Shown here in pieces: positions 16,352 to 25,153 of a stretch of DNA of 64,000 nucleotides. The position numbers were made by a program, and so were the translations under genes. The stretch's first letter is position 1; every line of letters starts with the position of its first letter. The notes under the pieces were generated by a model that was not told the DNA's origin, did not search any database, and saw only the letters and a list, made by a program, of their open reading frames with translations. The DNA is from a bacterium (GTDB lineage Bacteria; Vulcanimicrobiota; Xenobia; Xenobiales; JADMJV01): NCBI GenBank assembly GCA_018780265.1, contig JADMJV010000019.1, forward strand, positions 1-64,000, read 5' to 3'.

Positions 16352-16975
16352 CTACAGATCTTCAATGGACAGCAGTCCGCGGCGAATGGCATAGCGAATA
16401 AGTTCGGCTCGATTGGACACGCCCAGTTTGCTCATGATGTTGGCCCGGTGGCGCTCAACCGTATTAGAACTGATGGAAAGCTTTTTGCCAACCTCGCGAG
16501 CCGTCAGGCCCTGAGCGGTGAGTTGCAGCACCTCCAGTTCACGGGCCGACAGCACTGTGTCAGGCTCTTTGGCCAGCAAGCGGGCCAGACTGGGATACAG
16601 GTAGGCCTGGCCCGCTGCCACGGCCCGCACGGCGGAAACCAGGTCGTTGGGGGCGGCCCCTTTGACAATATAGCCGGTGGCGCCGGCGCGCAGCAATTGA
16701 AAAAAGTAGCGCTCATCCTCGTGCATCGTGAGGATCAGGATGGGCATGGTGGGATATTTTTCGCGGACCACCTGAGTGACTTCCAGGCCGTTGACTTCAG
16801 GCATGCTGATGTCCAACAACAACAAATCAGGAGTGTTAGACTCCAGATACGTCAGCGCCTCACGACCATTGCTGGCCTCTGCCATCACGTTGATGTCGCC
16901 TTCTTCGGTCAACAACATTCGGATCCCGGATCTTACAACCGGATGATCTTCGACTATGAGCACTGATATGGACAT
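16352..16975 (-). CDS. NarL/FixJ-family response regulator
   Basis: A 207-residue two-component response regulator. The receiver domain (about 1-120) has the acidic pair in IVEDHPVVR (E9, D10) and the phospho-acceptor Asp 55 in LLLLDISMPEVNG, with Lys in the GYIVKGAAP loop. The C-terminal LuxR-type helix-turn-helix (about 145-205) has LSARELEVLQLTAQGLTARE and KLSISSNTVERHRANIMSK. It probably activates or represses target promoters as a phosphorylated dimer. It starts 18 bases after the XRE gene, with a G-rich ribosome binding site (GGGGGG), so the two are one operon. No histidine kinase is in the window, so it is an orphan here. Confidence 0.93.
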   Translation of the reverse strand: MSISVLIVEDHPVVRSGIRMLLTEEGDINVMAEASNGREALTYLESNTPDLLLLDISMPEVNGLEVTQVVREKYPTMPILILTMHEDERYFFQLLRAGATGYIVKGAAPNDLVSAVRAVAAGQAYLYPSLARLLAKEPDTVLSARELEVLQLTAQGLTAREVGKKLSISSNTVERHRANIMSKLGVSNRAELIRYAIRRGLLSIEDL

Positions 16976-16993
16976 CAGACCCCCCGTTCAATT

Positions 16994-17425
16994 CTAGCTG
17001 ATTCCTTCAGAGTCCGCAGCTAGCACACGTCCCCCTGGTGCTTTTAACAATTGGACTGCTCCGGCCGCAATTTGCACTACGGCTTTTCGTTGTTCGCTCG
17101 ATAAGTGGACAAGTAGTTCCATGAGTTCTCCCACATCCTGATCCTGAAGCAAACGTGCTTGAGACAATCGAAGCGGATATAAAATCTTACCACCTTTCTG
17201 GTCATAAAAGAAATCCGAAAGGGGAACCCCCAAAGCTTCAGCCAGCTTGCGAACAATCTCCACCGACGGATTGCCAGTATCGTTTTCTATCCGACTGATA
17301 AAGGAAGCCGAAACGCCAGACCTGTTCTCCAATTGTTTAATGGTCATCCCGCGAGACTTCCTGGCATAGTGAAGAATCTGGCCGAATGACCGGTTGGTCT
17401 CTGCGCTAATGGTCGTGACTCCCAT
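16994..17425 (-). CDS. XRE-family helix-turn-helix regulator
   Basis: A protein of about 143 residues with an N-terminal Cro/C1-type DNA-binding domain: FGQILHYARKSRGMTIKQLE, then SGVSASFISRIENDTGNPSV, then RKLAEALGVPLSDFF, which is the canonical XRE five-helix pattern. The C-terminal part (LMELLVHLSSEQRKAVVQIA) is helical, perhaps for dimerisation. The start is uncertain: ATG 17425 is used here, and a GTG at 17452 would add nine residues. Neither has a strong ribosome binding site. It is co-transcribed with the response regulator and divergent from the ATP-grasp/alpha-E/transglutaminase operon, which it may regulate. That link is inferred from position only. Confidence 0.85.
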   Translation of the reverse strand: MGVTTISAETNRSFGQILHYARKSRGMTIKQLENRSGVSASFISRIENDTGNPSVEIVRKLAEALGVPLSDFFYDQKGGKILYPLRLSQARLLQDQDVGELMELLVHLSSEQRKAVVQIAAGAVQLLKAPGGRVLAADSEGIS

Positions 17426-17538
17426 CTTAACCCCGAACGCCCTGATGTTCACTATAAAAGGTGGAATTCCCTGGTAAACATGTCTTATGTGGACAATCTC
17501 CTCGAGGACCTTTTACCCTGGGCGCAGAACCGCGGGGC

Positions 17539-18996
17539 ATGGCCAAAACCTCTCTAGATTCGCCCTTGTTTGAAAGATACCAAATTCAACAGTTTTTCGA
17601 TGAAATGTTCGACGAGAACGGTCAGGTGCGCGGTCCCTATCTGGGATTGGCCCAGCGCCTCAGCCTGCTCTCTCCAGAAGAGTTTGCTCGCCGTCAGTCG
17701 GCCGCCGACCTGAGTTTCTTGCGCCAGGGCATCACCTTTACCGTCTATGGCCACGACGACGCCACCGAGAAGATCTTTCCGTACGATCTGTTGCCGCGAG
17801 TGCTGGCCGCCCACGAGTGGTCCGACGTAGAGCGCGGTCTCAAGCAGAGAATCACAGCCCTCAACTTATTTTTGCGAGACATTTACGACAAGGGCAAGAT
17901 CCTGGCCGACAAGCAGGTGCCCCGCGAGCTGGTGTATAGTTGCAAGCACTTTCGCCGAGAGATGCGGGGGCTGCGCGTTCCGCGGGGGATCTACGTATCG
18001 GTGATCGGCAGTGATCTGGTGCGCACCGAAGGGGGACGCTTCGCCGTTCTCGAGGACAATCTGCGGGTCCCCAGCGGCGTGTCTTACATGCTGACCAATC
18101 GTCAAATTATGAAGCGGGTTTTCCCCCGACTGTTCCGTGACTACAACGTGCGCCCTATCGATCATTACGGCCAGGCGCTGTTGTCTACGCTACGCTCGCT
18201 GGCCCCCCATGACCGTCCTGACGCCACTGTCGTGCTGTTGACACCGGGGGTGTACAACTCGGCCTATTTCGAACACGCCTTCCTGGCCCGCATGATGGGG
18301 ATTCAGTTGGTGGAGGGCCGAGATCTGGTCATTCACGACAATCTGGTCTACATGAAGACTACTTCAGGACTCAAAAGGGTCGACGTGATCTATCGCCGCA
18401 TCGATGACGACTTTGTCGATTCGCTGGCATTCCGACCGGACTCGATGCTGGGAGTGGCCGGTCTGTTTAACGCCTATCGTCACGGTAACGTGACGCTGGC
18501 CAACGCCATCGGCACCGGGGTGGCCGACGACAAAGCCATCTACGCTTACGTCCCGACCATGATCAAGTATTACCTGGGCGAGGAGGCCATTCTGGACAAT
18601 GTGGAGACCTACTTAGGCTGGGAACCCAAGCAGTGCGCCTACATCCTGGACAACATCGAGAAACTGGTGGTCAAAGCCGTGGGCGAAAGCGGCGGCTACG
18701 GCATGCTGATCGGGCCCCACAGCACGGCCGCTCAGCGCGAAGACTTCAAGGAAAAAGTGCGCGCCAATCCTCGTAACTACGTGGGTCAACCCACCTTGAA
18801 GCTGTCCTGTGCCCCCTGCTTCACCGAAGGACGGGTAGAGCCGCGTCACGTGGATCTCCGCCCCTACATTCTCTACGGACGCGAGATGACCATCGTCCCG
18901 GGTGGTCTGTCGCGAGTGGCATTACAACGAGGCTCCCTGGTTGTCAACTCGTCGCAAGGCGGCGGTAGCAAAGACACCTGGGTGCTTAACGATTAG
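17539..18996 (+). CDS. Circularly permuted ATP-grasp protein (DUF404/DUF407 type)
   Basis: A 485-residue circularly permuted ATP-grasp protein. Key stretches are the conserved opening [31 protein letters not shown], the central [22 protein letters not shown] and [16 protein letters not shown], and the glycine-rich nucleotide loop [17 protein letters not shown]. Family members are predicted peptide or amide ligases and occur with alpha-E proteins and transglutaminases, as here. The ATG at 17539 fits the family start better than the open frame to 17461. It begins a three-gene operon with spacings of 11 and 4 bases. The substrate is unknown. Confidence 0.93.
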   Translation: MAKTSLDSPLFERYQIQQFFDEMFDENGQVRGPYLGLAQRLSLLSPEEFARRQSAADLSFLRQGITFTVYGHDDATEKIFPYDLLPRVLAAHEWSDVERGLKQRITALNLFLRDIYDKGKILADKQVPRELVYSCKHFRREMRGLRVPRGIYVSVIGSDLVRTEGGRFAVLEDNLRVPSGVSYMLTNRQIMKRVFPRLFRDYNVRPIDHYGQALLSTLRSLAPHDRPDATVVLLTPGVYNSAYFEHAFLARMMGIQLVEGRDLVIHDNLVYMKTTSGLKRVDVIYRRIDDDFVDSLAFRPDSMLGVAGLFNAYRHGNVTLANAIGTGVADDKAIYAYVPTMIKYYLGEEAILDNVETYLGWEPKQCAYILDNIEKLVVKAVGESGGYGMLIGPHSTAAQREDFKEKVRANPRNYVGQPTLKLSCAPCFTEGRVEPRHVDLRPYILYGREMTIVPGGLSRVALQRGSLVVNSSQGGGSKDTWVLND

Positions 18997-19007
18997 GACC
19001 GACGAAT

Positions 19008-19943
19008 ATGCTATCACGAGTGGCCGAGAGCCTCTATTGGATGAGTCGATATCTGGAACGAGCCGAAAACACGGCCCGTTTGCTGGACGTTCACCTCAAT
19101 CTCAATCTCGAACTGACGCCTGCCCTGGGACAACGACGCTACCAGGATGTCCTGGCGGCCCTGCAAGTGAGCTATTTTGACAGCCAGCTACCCTCGCCGG
19201 CCGACCTGACCCTGGAATCCAGCGTTCAGGAATCGATCAGCAGTTGCATCGGTGGTGCGCGCGAGAACGCGCGCCAGATACGCGAACAGATCAGTTCGGA
19301 AATGTTCGAGCAGCTCAACAAACTGTTTCTCTATATTCGCTCGCGGCCTACTCAGGACCGTTTTGCCATTGAGCCCCACTCGGTCTTTCAAAAGGTCAAG
19401 GATGGTGTGCACCTGTTCCAAGGCATCACCGATTCGACCATGACGCACGGACAGGGATGGCAGTGGATCCGGGCCGGACGTTATCTAGAGAGGGCCGACC
19501 TGGTCTCGGGGCTTTTGCTCAACCACTTGCGTCACTTCAGCGAAGAGTCGGAGGCCGATCCTCAACATTATACCGAGTTGCTGGGGTTGCTCAAAAGTTG
19601 CACCGCCTGGGAGGCCTACTGCAAAGTGCACGGGGCCGAACTGACCAATCGCAAGGTGGCCGAATTCTTGCTGCTCGACGCCGAATTCCCCCACTCCCTT
19701 CATTTCGCCATCAGTGAGATGGCCAGGGCCCTGGAGGCTCTAGCTCAGACCACCGGCATGACGGCTCAGGCTCAACTGAAGTCAAAAGTCGGCAAGTTGC
19801 TGGCTCAACTTCGCTATGCCGCAATCGAGGAGTTACTGGAACAAAACGACTTCTTCCAGCAAGTTCGCTCCGATTTGAGCCAGGTCAATGACCGACTTTA
19901 TCGAGTTTATCTCAGCCAATCCTTTGCTCGGAGCACCGACTGA
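19008..19943 (+). CDS. Alpha-E domain protein (DUF403)
   Basis: A 311-residue all-helical alpha-E protein. The diagnostic start is LSRVAESLYWMSRYLERAEN; later landmarks are ENARQIREQISSEMFEQLN, the strongly conserved GQGWQWIRAGRYLERAD segment and LLLDAEFPHSLHFAI. Alpha-E proteins nearly always accompany circularly permuted ATP-grasp proteins; they are thought to form a complex with them. It starts 11 bases after the ATP-grasp stop. Nothing is truncated and the length is normal for the family. Confidence 0.95.
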   Translation: MLSRVAESLYWMSRYLERAENTARLLDVHLNLNLELTPALGQRRYQDVLAALQVSYFDSQLPSPADLTLESSVQESISSCIGGARENARQIREQISSEMFEQLNKLFLYIRSRPTQDRFAIEPHSVFQKVKDGVHLFQGITDSTMTHGQGWQWIRAGRYLERADLVSGLLLNHLRHFSEESEADPQHYTELLGLLKSCTAWEAYCKVHGAELTNRKVAEFLLLDAEFPHSLHFAISEMARALEALAQTTGMTAQAQLKSKVGKLLAQLRYAAIEELLEQNDFFQQVRSDLSQVNDRLYRVYLSQSFARSTD

Positions 19944-19947
19944 AGCC

Positions 19948-20820
19948 ATGCTATACGCGATACGCCATATTACCCGATATCAGTATTCACGCCCCATTCA
20001 AGAGAACATGATGGAGGTGCGCAAGCACCCCCTATCCAACAATCACCAACGCTGTCTCAACTTTACCCTGACCCTCGAGCCCGAGGTTCGGGTCTTTCGC
20101 TATCAAGATCATCTGGGCAATGTAGTGCACCACTTCGACGTGCCCTGGCTGCACCAAGAGCTCTCCATTTTGGGGGAATCCGTGGTCGAAGTGCGCACTC
20201 CCGATCCCAACGAGGCGGCTCTGAACTGGGACTCTCTGAGCGCTCACATCGATCAGCGAGACCTCTATGACATGTTGCAGAGCAGCTTTTTGGTATCCCC
20301 ATGCATTGAAGTCGAGGAACTGAGTCGGCAACTGAACCTTACTCCCGAACGCTTCGAAGGACCCCAGATGCTGGCAGAGCACGTCAATGCCCAACTTTTT
20401 TCAACCTTCTCCTACGAACGCCACATTACCGGGGTGAACTGGCCGATATCGCAGGTGATTCAACAAAAGCGTGGGGTTTGCCAGGACTATGCTCACGTCA
20501 TGTTGGGCCTGTTGCGTCAGGCCCGGATTCCTTGTCGCTATATCAGCGGCTATCGCTTTGATAAGGAGAATCCCCACCAGGATACTTCCCACGCCTGGGT
20601 GGAGGCCTACATCAAGGAGACTGGATGGCGTGGCTTTGATCCCAGCCGCGGCTGCCTCACCGACCTCAACTACGTAACGAACTGTGTGGGCCGAGATTAC
20701 GCCGACTGCCCTCCCACACGCGGGGTGTATCGCGGCAATGCCCAGGGCACCTTGCATCATGCCGTGCAGGTGCGACCAGCCGAAGAACCGGCGCACGAGG
20801 ACCGCTTCGTACTTCGCTGA
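19948..20820 (+). CDS. Transglutaminase-like cysteine protease (bacterial N-terminal type)
   Basis: A 290-residue transglutaminase-like protein. The N-terminal beta domain (AIRHITRYQYSRPIQENMME) is the bacterial transglutaminase N-terminal region. The catalytic triad is visible as Cys 178 in KRGVCQDYAHVMLG, His 215 in SHAWVEAY and Asp 231 in GFDPSRG. The ATG at 19948 follows the alpha-E stop by four bases. Homologues in ATP-grasp/alpha-E clusters are proposed to cleave or crosslink the peptide made by the ATP-grasp enzyme. No signal peptide is present, so it acts in the cytoplasm. Confidence 0.94.
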   Translation: MLYAIRHITRYQYSRPIQENMMEVRKHPLSNNHQRCLNFTLTLEPEVRVFRYQDHLGNVVHHFDVPWLHQELSILGESVVEVRTPDPNEAALNWDSLSAHIDQRDLYDMLQSSFLVSPCIEVEELSRQLNLTPERFEGPQMLAEHVNAQLFSTFSYERHITGVNWPISQVIQQKRGVCQDYAHVMLGLLRQARIPCRYISGYRFDKENPHQDTSHAWVEAYIKETGWRGFDPSRGCLTDLNYVTNCVGRDYADCPPTRGVYRGNAQGTLHHAVQVRPAEEPAHEDRFVLR

Positions 20821-20834
20821 AGGTTAATTCTTTC

Positions 20835-20874
20835 GCTTTAAAGCAGGACAGGAATGGGCCAAAAGGAACCTTTT
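20835..20874. promoter_or_regulatory. Two small palindromes before the TPR-ankyrin operon
   Basis: GCTTTAAAGC at 20835-20844 is a perfect 10-base palindrome. AAAAGG and CCTTTT at 20861-20874, with AA between, is a second. Both lie in the 97-base gap between the transglutaminase gene and the GTG at 20918, so they may be operators, or the second may be a weak terminator without a T-run. Support is by symmetry only. Confidence 0.25.
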
Positions 20875-20917
20875 CACACTATGGTTTCCAGCCAACCCAG
20901 CGCTCCCAGGGGTATCC

Positions 20918-22795
20918 GTGCCTAAGGCGCTAACGTTAGGGCTGTCGCTGCATTGCGCCGTCAGCTTTTTTCTGGTTTTCCTGGGGGTCGTCCGTCTGCT
21001 TTTAACCAGTCCGGCCCTGGGCCTGCTGGCTGGTGCGATCGGACTGGGCCTGGGCCTGGGCCTGTTTCGTTTGGCCTTGCCCTATTGGGCCAAAACGGGT
21101 CAGCGACGCGACTTTGTGGTGGCCGAATCGTTAGCCAGCGCTTGCGTAGCGAACTACGTGAGCTTTCTGGTGGTGGTGGGCTTCGGGCGCAAATTTGACC
21201 TGCCCACCGATTGGCTGCCAATGGCATTGGGCTTTGGCTCCTGTTTTGGGCTGATGCCCTGGGCTGTGTGGCAACTCATTTTGTTTTGGCAAGACAAGGA
21301 AGTTAGCAACCATGGGGCGGCTGTCACCGAGTCCAGGCGTCTGCTGGAACTTGACGCCCCGAAGGACGCCGAAGACAAACTGAAGGAGTCGCTGCTCCAG
21401 GCCGAGGTGATCTTTGGAAGCCAACATCTGCATGCGGCTCAGGCCGCCATCGACCTGGCTCGTTTTTACGCGGAGACCGAACAGCGTAAACAGGCCGCCG
21501 CCATGTTTCAACGCGCCTTGAAAATTCGCGAGAAGTTGCTGGGCGACGAGGATGTACGGGTGAGCAGCGCTCTCATGGAGTGGGTCAGCGCCGACGACAG
21601 TCTGGACCCCAATGAAGCCATCGCCCAAATGCGTAAGGCTTTGCTCATCCTCGAGAAACAACTGGGCGCCTACGCTCCACCGGTGGCTCTGGCCTACGAA
21701 CGCGTGGGCGAACTGCAGCAGATCCAAGGCCAGTTTGGTGAAGCCGAGAACGCCCTGCGCCGCAGCTTTAGTATTCTCAAGAAGTCAGAATCTCAGACTC
21801 ACCGCGACCAATTTCGAGTGGGTCTAAAATTGTCGCGCTGCTACTTGGAAATGGGCAAACCCAACGAGGCACTCGAGGTGATCCAATCGCTCGAGCCTTT
21901 GACGAGCACCCAGAGGCCGTTGCTGCAACTGGAAAGCCTGATGGTCCAAATGACGCTCTACACGGACCTGGTGGACCAGCAAACGTCTTCGGATAAAGCC
22001 TGGGCGGCCTTGAAGTTACTTCAGCGTGAGTTGGGTCCCCAGGCCAGCGAATTTAAATCCATCTGGGAAGGCTGTCTGGATCGTCTCACCGAGCCCTACG
22101 CAAACCCTGAAGTCAAGGCCCTTTTCAGCGCTATTTTAGGGGGAGAGACTTTCACCATCAAGAAGATTTTGGGTGAACACAACGAGTGGGTCACTCAACA
22201 AGACGCCACCGGCTGGACCCTGATTCAATGGGCCTGTTTCTTTGGCCACGAGCGTCTCATCGAGACCCTTTCCAGCCTGGGCGCTTCGGTGGATGACGCC
22301 AGTGACGAATGGCCCCCCCTGCAGATCGCCTGCCGCTGGGGTCATCGCCGTCTGATTTCCTTGTTGGCGACCAAAATCGCCTCCCAAAACCAGGTGGCCG
22401 CCCACGGCTGGCACGCCGTTCATCGCTGCGCGCAAAACGGCGATATTCGCCTGATGGAGTTGCTCACCGCCAAGGACTTGGAAGTGGACTGCATCAATGA
22501 GAGGGGAGACACCCCGTTACTGATCGCTGTGCGCAACGGCCACTACTTGTTCACGGTAGGCATGGTATCCCGGGGCGCCGACATCAACAAAGTCAACTCC
22601 CAATCCGGCCGCACCCCTTTACACGAGGCCGCCTACATTGGCCACCGCGCCATAGCAGAGTGCCTGATGCTCAATGGTTCCAAGCTGGACGCCCGAGATC
22701 GAGCTGGATTGACCCCGGCAGAACTGGCGCTGCAGGCAGACAAAGAGTCCATGGTCAAGCAGATTCAGGTTTTTGCGAAAGGGCATAAAGCCTGA
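20918..22795 (+). CDS. Membrane protein with TPR and ankyrin repeats
   Basis: A 625-residue protein. Residues 1-130 contain about four hydrophobic segments (for example AVSFFLVFLGVVRLLL, LLAGAIGLGLGLGL and NYVSFLVVVGFG). TPR-type repeats follow at about 140-400. Ankyrin repeats lie at about 410-615, recognised by the TPLLIAVRNGH, TPLHEAAYIGHRAI and DARDRAGLTPAELAL patterns. The soluble part is probably cytoplasmic and works as a protein-binding scaffold. The GTG at 20918 has AGGGGT a few bases upstream. The stop overlaps the next start by one base. It leads a cluster with a small helical protein and a degenerate PilT-like protein, so a role in a membrane or envelope machine is possible but unproven. 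Confidence 0.85.
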   Translation: MPKALTLGLSLHCAVSFFLVFLGVVRLLLTSPALGLLAGAIGLGLGLGLFRLALPYWAKTGQRRDFVVAESLASACVANYVSFLVVVGFGRKFDLPTDWLPMALGFGSCFGLMPWAVWQLILFWQDKEVSNHGAAVTESRRLLELDAPKDAEDKLKESLLQAEVIFGSQHLHAAQAAIDLARFYAETEQRKQAAAMFQRALKIREKLLGDEDVRVSSALMEWVSADDSLDPNEAIAQMRKALLILEKQLGAYAPPVALAYERVGELQQIQGQFGEAENALRRSFSILKKSESQTHRDQFRVGLKLSRCYLEMGKPNEALEVIQSLEPLTSTQRPLLQLESLMVQMTLYTDLVDQQTSSDKAWAALKLLQRELGPQASEFKSIWEGCLDRLTEPYANPEVKALFSAILGGETFTIKKILGEHNEWVTQQDATGWTLIQWACFFGHERLIETLSSLGASVDDASDEWPPLQIACRWGHRRLISLLATKIASQNQVAAHGWHAVHRCAQNGDIRLMELLTAKDLEVDCINERGDTPLLIAVRNGHYLFTVGMVSRGADINKVNSQSGRTPLHEAAYIGHRAIAECLMLNGSKLDARDRAGLTPAELALQADKESMVKQIQVFAKGHKA

Positions 22796-23124
22796 TGGAT
22801 GTAAGCGAACGTCAGGCCCAACTGAATACTCAAATCCGTTTTCACAACTACAAAGCCGCCCTGCCTCTGGCCTACGCACTTCGCCTGGAATTGCAACTGA
22901 TGCCCAATCGAAATGCACGCCAGGAAGAGCAGATGGAGAAAGTAGAACTGACCATCAAACAGTTAGAACGACTCACCGAACCCCCCTACACTAAACTTAC
23001 GCGGTGGCTGTGGCACCGATTTGTGGAACCCTCTACTGAAACCCCGCTGCCTCCCATCTACGAGGAAGAAAGCGAAGCACTTAGAGAAGAATCAAAGCCC
23101 GAGGAGGGTGGTAGGAATGAGTGA
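22795..23124 (+). CDS. Small helical protein of unknown function
   Basis: A 109-residue charged protein with no signal peptide. The first 65 residues are predicted helix (NTQIRFHNYKAALPLAYALR, then an acidic/basic helix with EEQMEKVELTIKQLERL), resembling a single TPR-like hairpin. The C-terminal part is Glu/Pro-rich and probably disordered. No family was recognised. Its ATG overlaps the stop of the TPR-ankyrin gene by one base and its end overlaps the PilT-like gene by eight bases, so it is translated as part of that operon. Confidence 0.75.
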   Translation: MDVSERQAQLNTQIRFHNYKAALPLAYALRLELQLMPNRNARQEEQMEKVELTIKQLERLTEPPYTKLTRWLWHRFVEPSTETPLPPIYEEESEALREESKPEEGGRNE

Positions 23125-25060
23125 CCGTCTAGAGGAACTCGGCGTTCCGCCTAAATTGCTGGCGGCCATTCGCAACGAGGTTCGGAGCAATACTGAGCAG
23201 CAACTCAACGATCTGTGGATGGTTGTTCATTCGCTCAAGGATGCAACCGCCAAGGAGAGTCCTGCGACCGAAACCCCAACTCTGGACCCGGCTGCGCTCG
23301 ACGAAGTCAAGGCTCAACTCGAGAGCCTCAATCAAGAGTTGCAAAAAAAGGTGCGCGGCCTGCGCAAGCGGTTTGATGATCAGCCGCCGTTTTTAGAACA
23401 GATCCAACAGCTCCAGCAGCAGATTCAACTGCTACAGCAAGACTTACCTCCGGTGCAGCAGCAACTCCAGCAACTGCCTGCCTTGCAGCAACAAATGCCG
23501 CAACTGCAGCAACAGGTAGAACAGTTGCAGCAGCAGGTCCATGAAGAGCGCAAAGAGCAGCCTGCTCCGCCGGTGCCACCCCTGATTTTGCCATCCGACA
23601 TCCTGGCTTTGCCAAACCAGATGGAATCGCTGCTCGAGCGCCTCGACAAAATTGAGCGAGAAACGGGCCAACTGGGGGGAGCTGCGGCTCTCTTTGAGAG
23701 TCGCCTGGTGGACCAGGAAACCCGCATGATCCGGCGCCTGGACGAGGCCGAAGCCCGTGTGCGCAACCTGGTGGGGACGGCCCGCGCCGCATCGAGCGGC
23801 GATACAGCCGACGAACTGTCCACCGAGAACCTGATGGCGCTGGCCGGCACGGTTGAGTTCAGTCTGTCTGACCTGGCCAAGGTAGCCATCAAATACAATG
23901 CCAGCGACCTGATCGTTCGGCCCAACAGCCTGCCTTACACCTACCTTGAGGGTGACCTCATTCCCATTGGTCAGCAACCGTTGACTCCGACCGATTCGTT
24001 CCGCGTGACCATGCTCGCGTTGCACCCCAACGAGCGCAAGCAGTTGATGAAAGAGCGGACTTTCAGCAAACTGGTCGAGTATCACACCGCTCGCTTCTTG
24101 CTCAACGCCTATTTTGAAAGGGGCGAGTTGGCCGTCTATGCGCGTCGTCTAACTCCCCCTCCCGTCAATCTTGATCAGTTGGATCTGCCCCGTGCCCTGG
24201 AAGTGTCTTTGCTCGAAGAGCGAGGTTTGATTTTGTTGTGCGGTGGCGGTCTGGGTCAACTAAAGAGTCTGGCCTACGCCTTATTACAGCCCATCAATCA
24301 GCAGAGACGTGCGCGTATCTTTACCCTGGAGGATGCGGTCAGCTACGAGCTTCCCGAGGAGCAGAGCCTGCTCAGCCAGTTGCAGCGGGGCATCGACATC
24401 TCCCAAACCACCGATCTATTGCGCCTAAAACCTGATGTGCTCTACTTGCAGCGCGTAGCTACCGGCGAGGAACTTCAGCTTGCCTTGAGTTTCGCCTCGG
24501 ACCGAACCCTGGTAATCGCCAGTTGCCCCGGCACAGGTGTGGTCAACTGCGTGCAGCACCTGCTGGAGTTGACCTCGCCCGAGCATCGGGGGGGTATTCT
24601 GGGCCAACTGGGCCTTTCGCTGAGATCGATACTCTGTTACCGTCATCCTCATCCCAATGAATACCTGATCAATTCGGCCAAAGTAAGACCGTGGCTGGAG
24701 CGGGGCGATCTGTCCGCGCTCCAAACCGCCGTGGAGACCAGTCAACCCTCGCGAGGCCGGCAGGCCAATCCGACGGCGGCTAGCGCTGCCAAGGCGCCCG
24801 ACTCCAACCCCCTGCCGCCGCCCTCGAGCGAGTCGCTGGCGGCCATCAAATCTCCCCCTCCCCCGCCTCAACCCCAGCAGACGGCGCCCACGGCCCCTTC
24901 GGGTATGCTGACGCCACCGCCCAACATGCCCACCAAGACGCCACCCGCCGGCGGGACGAAACCGGTGGTCAGCCGTCCTCCCCTGGAACCGCCCCCTGAG
25001 GAGCCACCCGACGATAAGGCCAGCGGAGGAGACGAAGAAACTCTGCTCGGTTGGCTGTAA
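23117..25060 (+). CDS. Coiled-coil protein with degenerate PilT-like domain
   Basis: A 647-residue protein. ATG 23117 is chosen for the strong GAGGAGGGTGGTAGGA upstream. The parts are an N-terminal helix; a Gln-rich coiled coil near 90-150; a coiled-coil linker; a PilT/type II secretion ATPase-like domain near 250-520 (SLSDLAKVAIKYNASDLIVR, the usual N-terminal part); and a Pro-rich disordered tail. The Walker A position reads CGGGLGQLKS near 375-384, where PilT has GPTGSGKS, so the Gly before Lys is Leu. The Walker B area reads DVLYLQRVATG in place of the usual VGEMRD, so the catalytic Glu is lost. It is probably a non-hydrolysing paralogue that binds or regulates a pilus motor. Confidence 0.8.
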   Translation: MSDRLEELGVPPKLLAAIRNEVRSNTEQQLNDLWMVVHSLKDATAKESPATETPTLDPAALDEVKAQLESLNQELQKKVRGLRKRFDDQPPFLEQIQQLQQQIQLLQQDLPPVQQQLQQLPALQQQMPQLQQQVEQLQQQVHEERKEQPAPPVPPLILPSDILALPNQMESLLERLDKIERETGQLGGAAALFESRLVDQETRMIRRLDEAEARVRNLVGTARAASSGDTADELSTENLMALAGTVEFSLSDLAKVAIKYNASDLIVRPNSLPYTYLEGDLIPIGQQPLTPTDSFRVTMLALHPNERKQLMKERTFSKLVEYHTARFLLNAYFERGELAVYARRLTPPPVNLDQLDLPRALEVSLLEERGLILLCGGGLGQLKSLAYALLQPINQQRRARIFTLEDAVSYELPEEQSLLSQLQRGIDISQTTDLLRLKPDVLYLQRVATGEELQLALSFASDRTLVIASCPGTGVVNCVQHLLELTSPEHRGGILGQLGLSLRSILCYRHPHPNEYLINSAKVRPWLERGDLSALQTAVETSQPSRGRQANPTAASAAKAPDSNPLPPPSSESLAAIKSPPPPPQPQQTAPTAPSGMLTPPPNMPTKTPPAGGTKPVVSRPPLEPPPEEPPDDKASGGDEETLLGWL

Positions 25061-25153
25061 GTCTGATAACACAAAACTAACAGTTGCATGACGGTTTTCT
25101 ACCTCTTGGGGGTGCACGATGGTTTCAACATAGTGCCAGGAGGTAGACAACCT

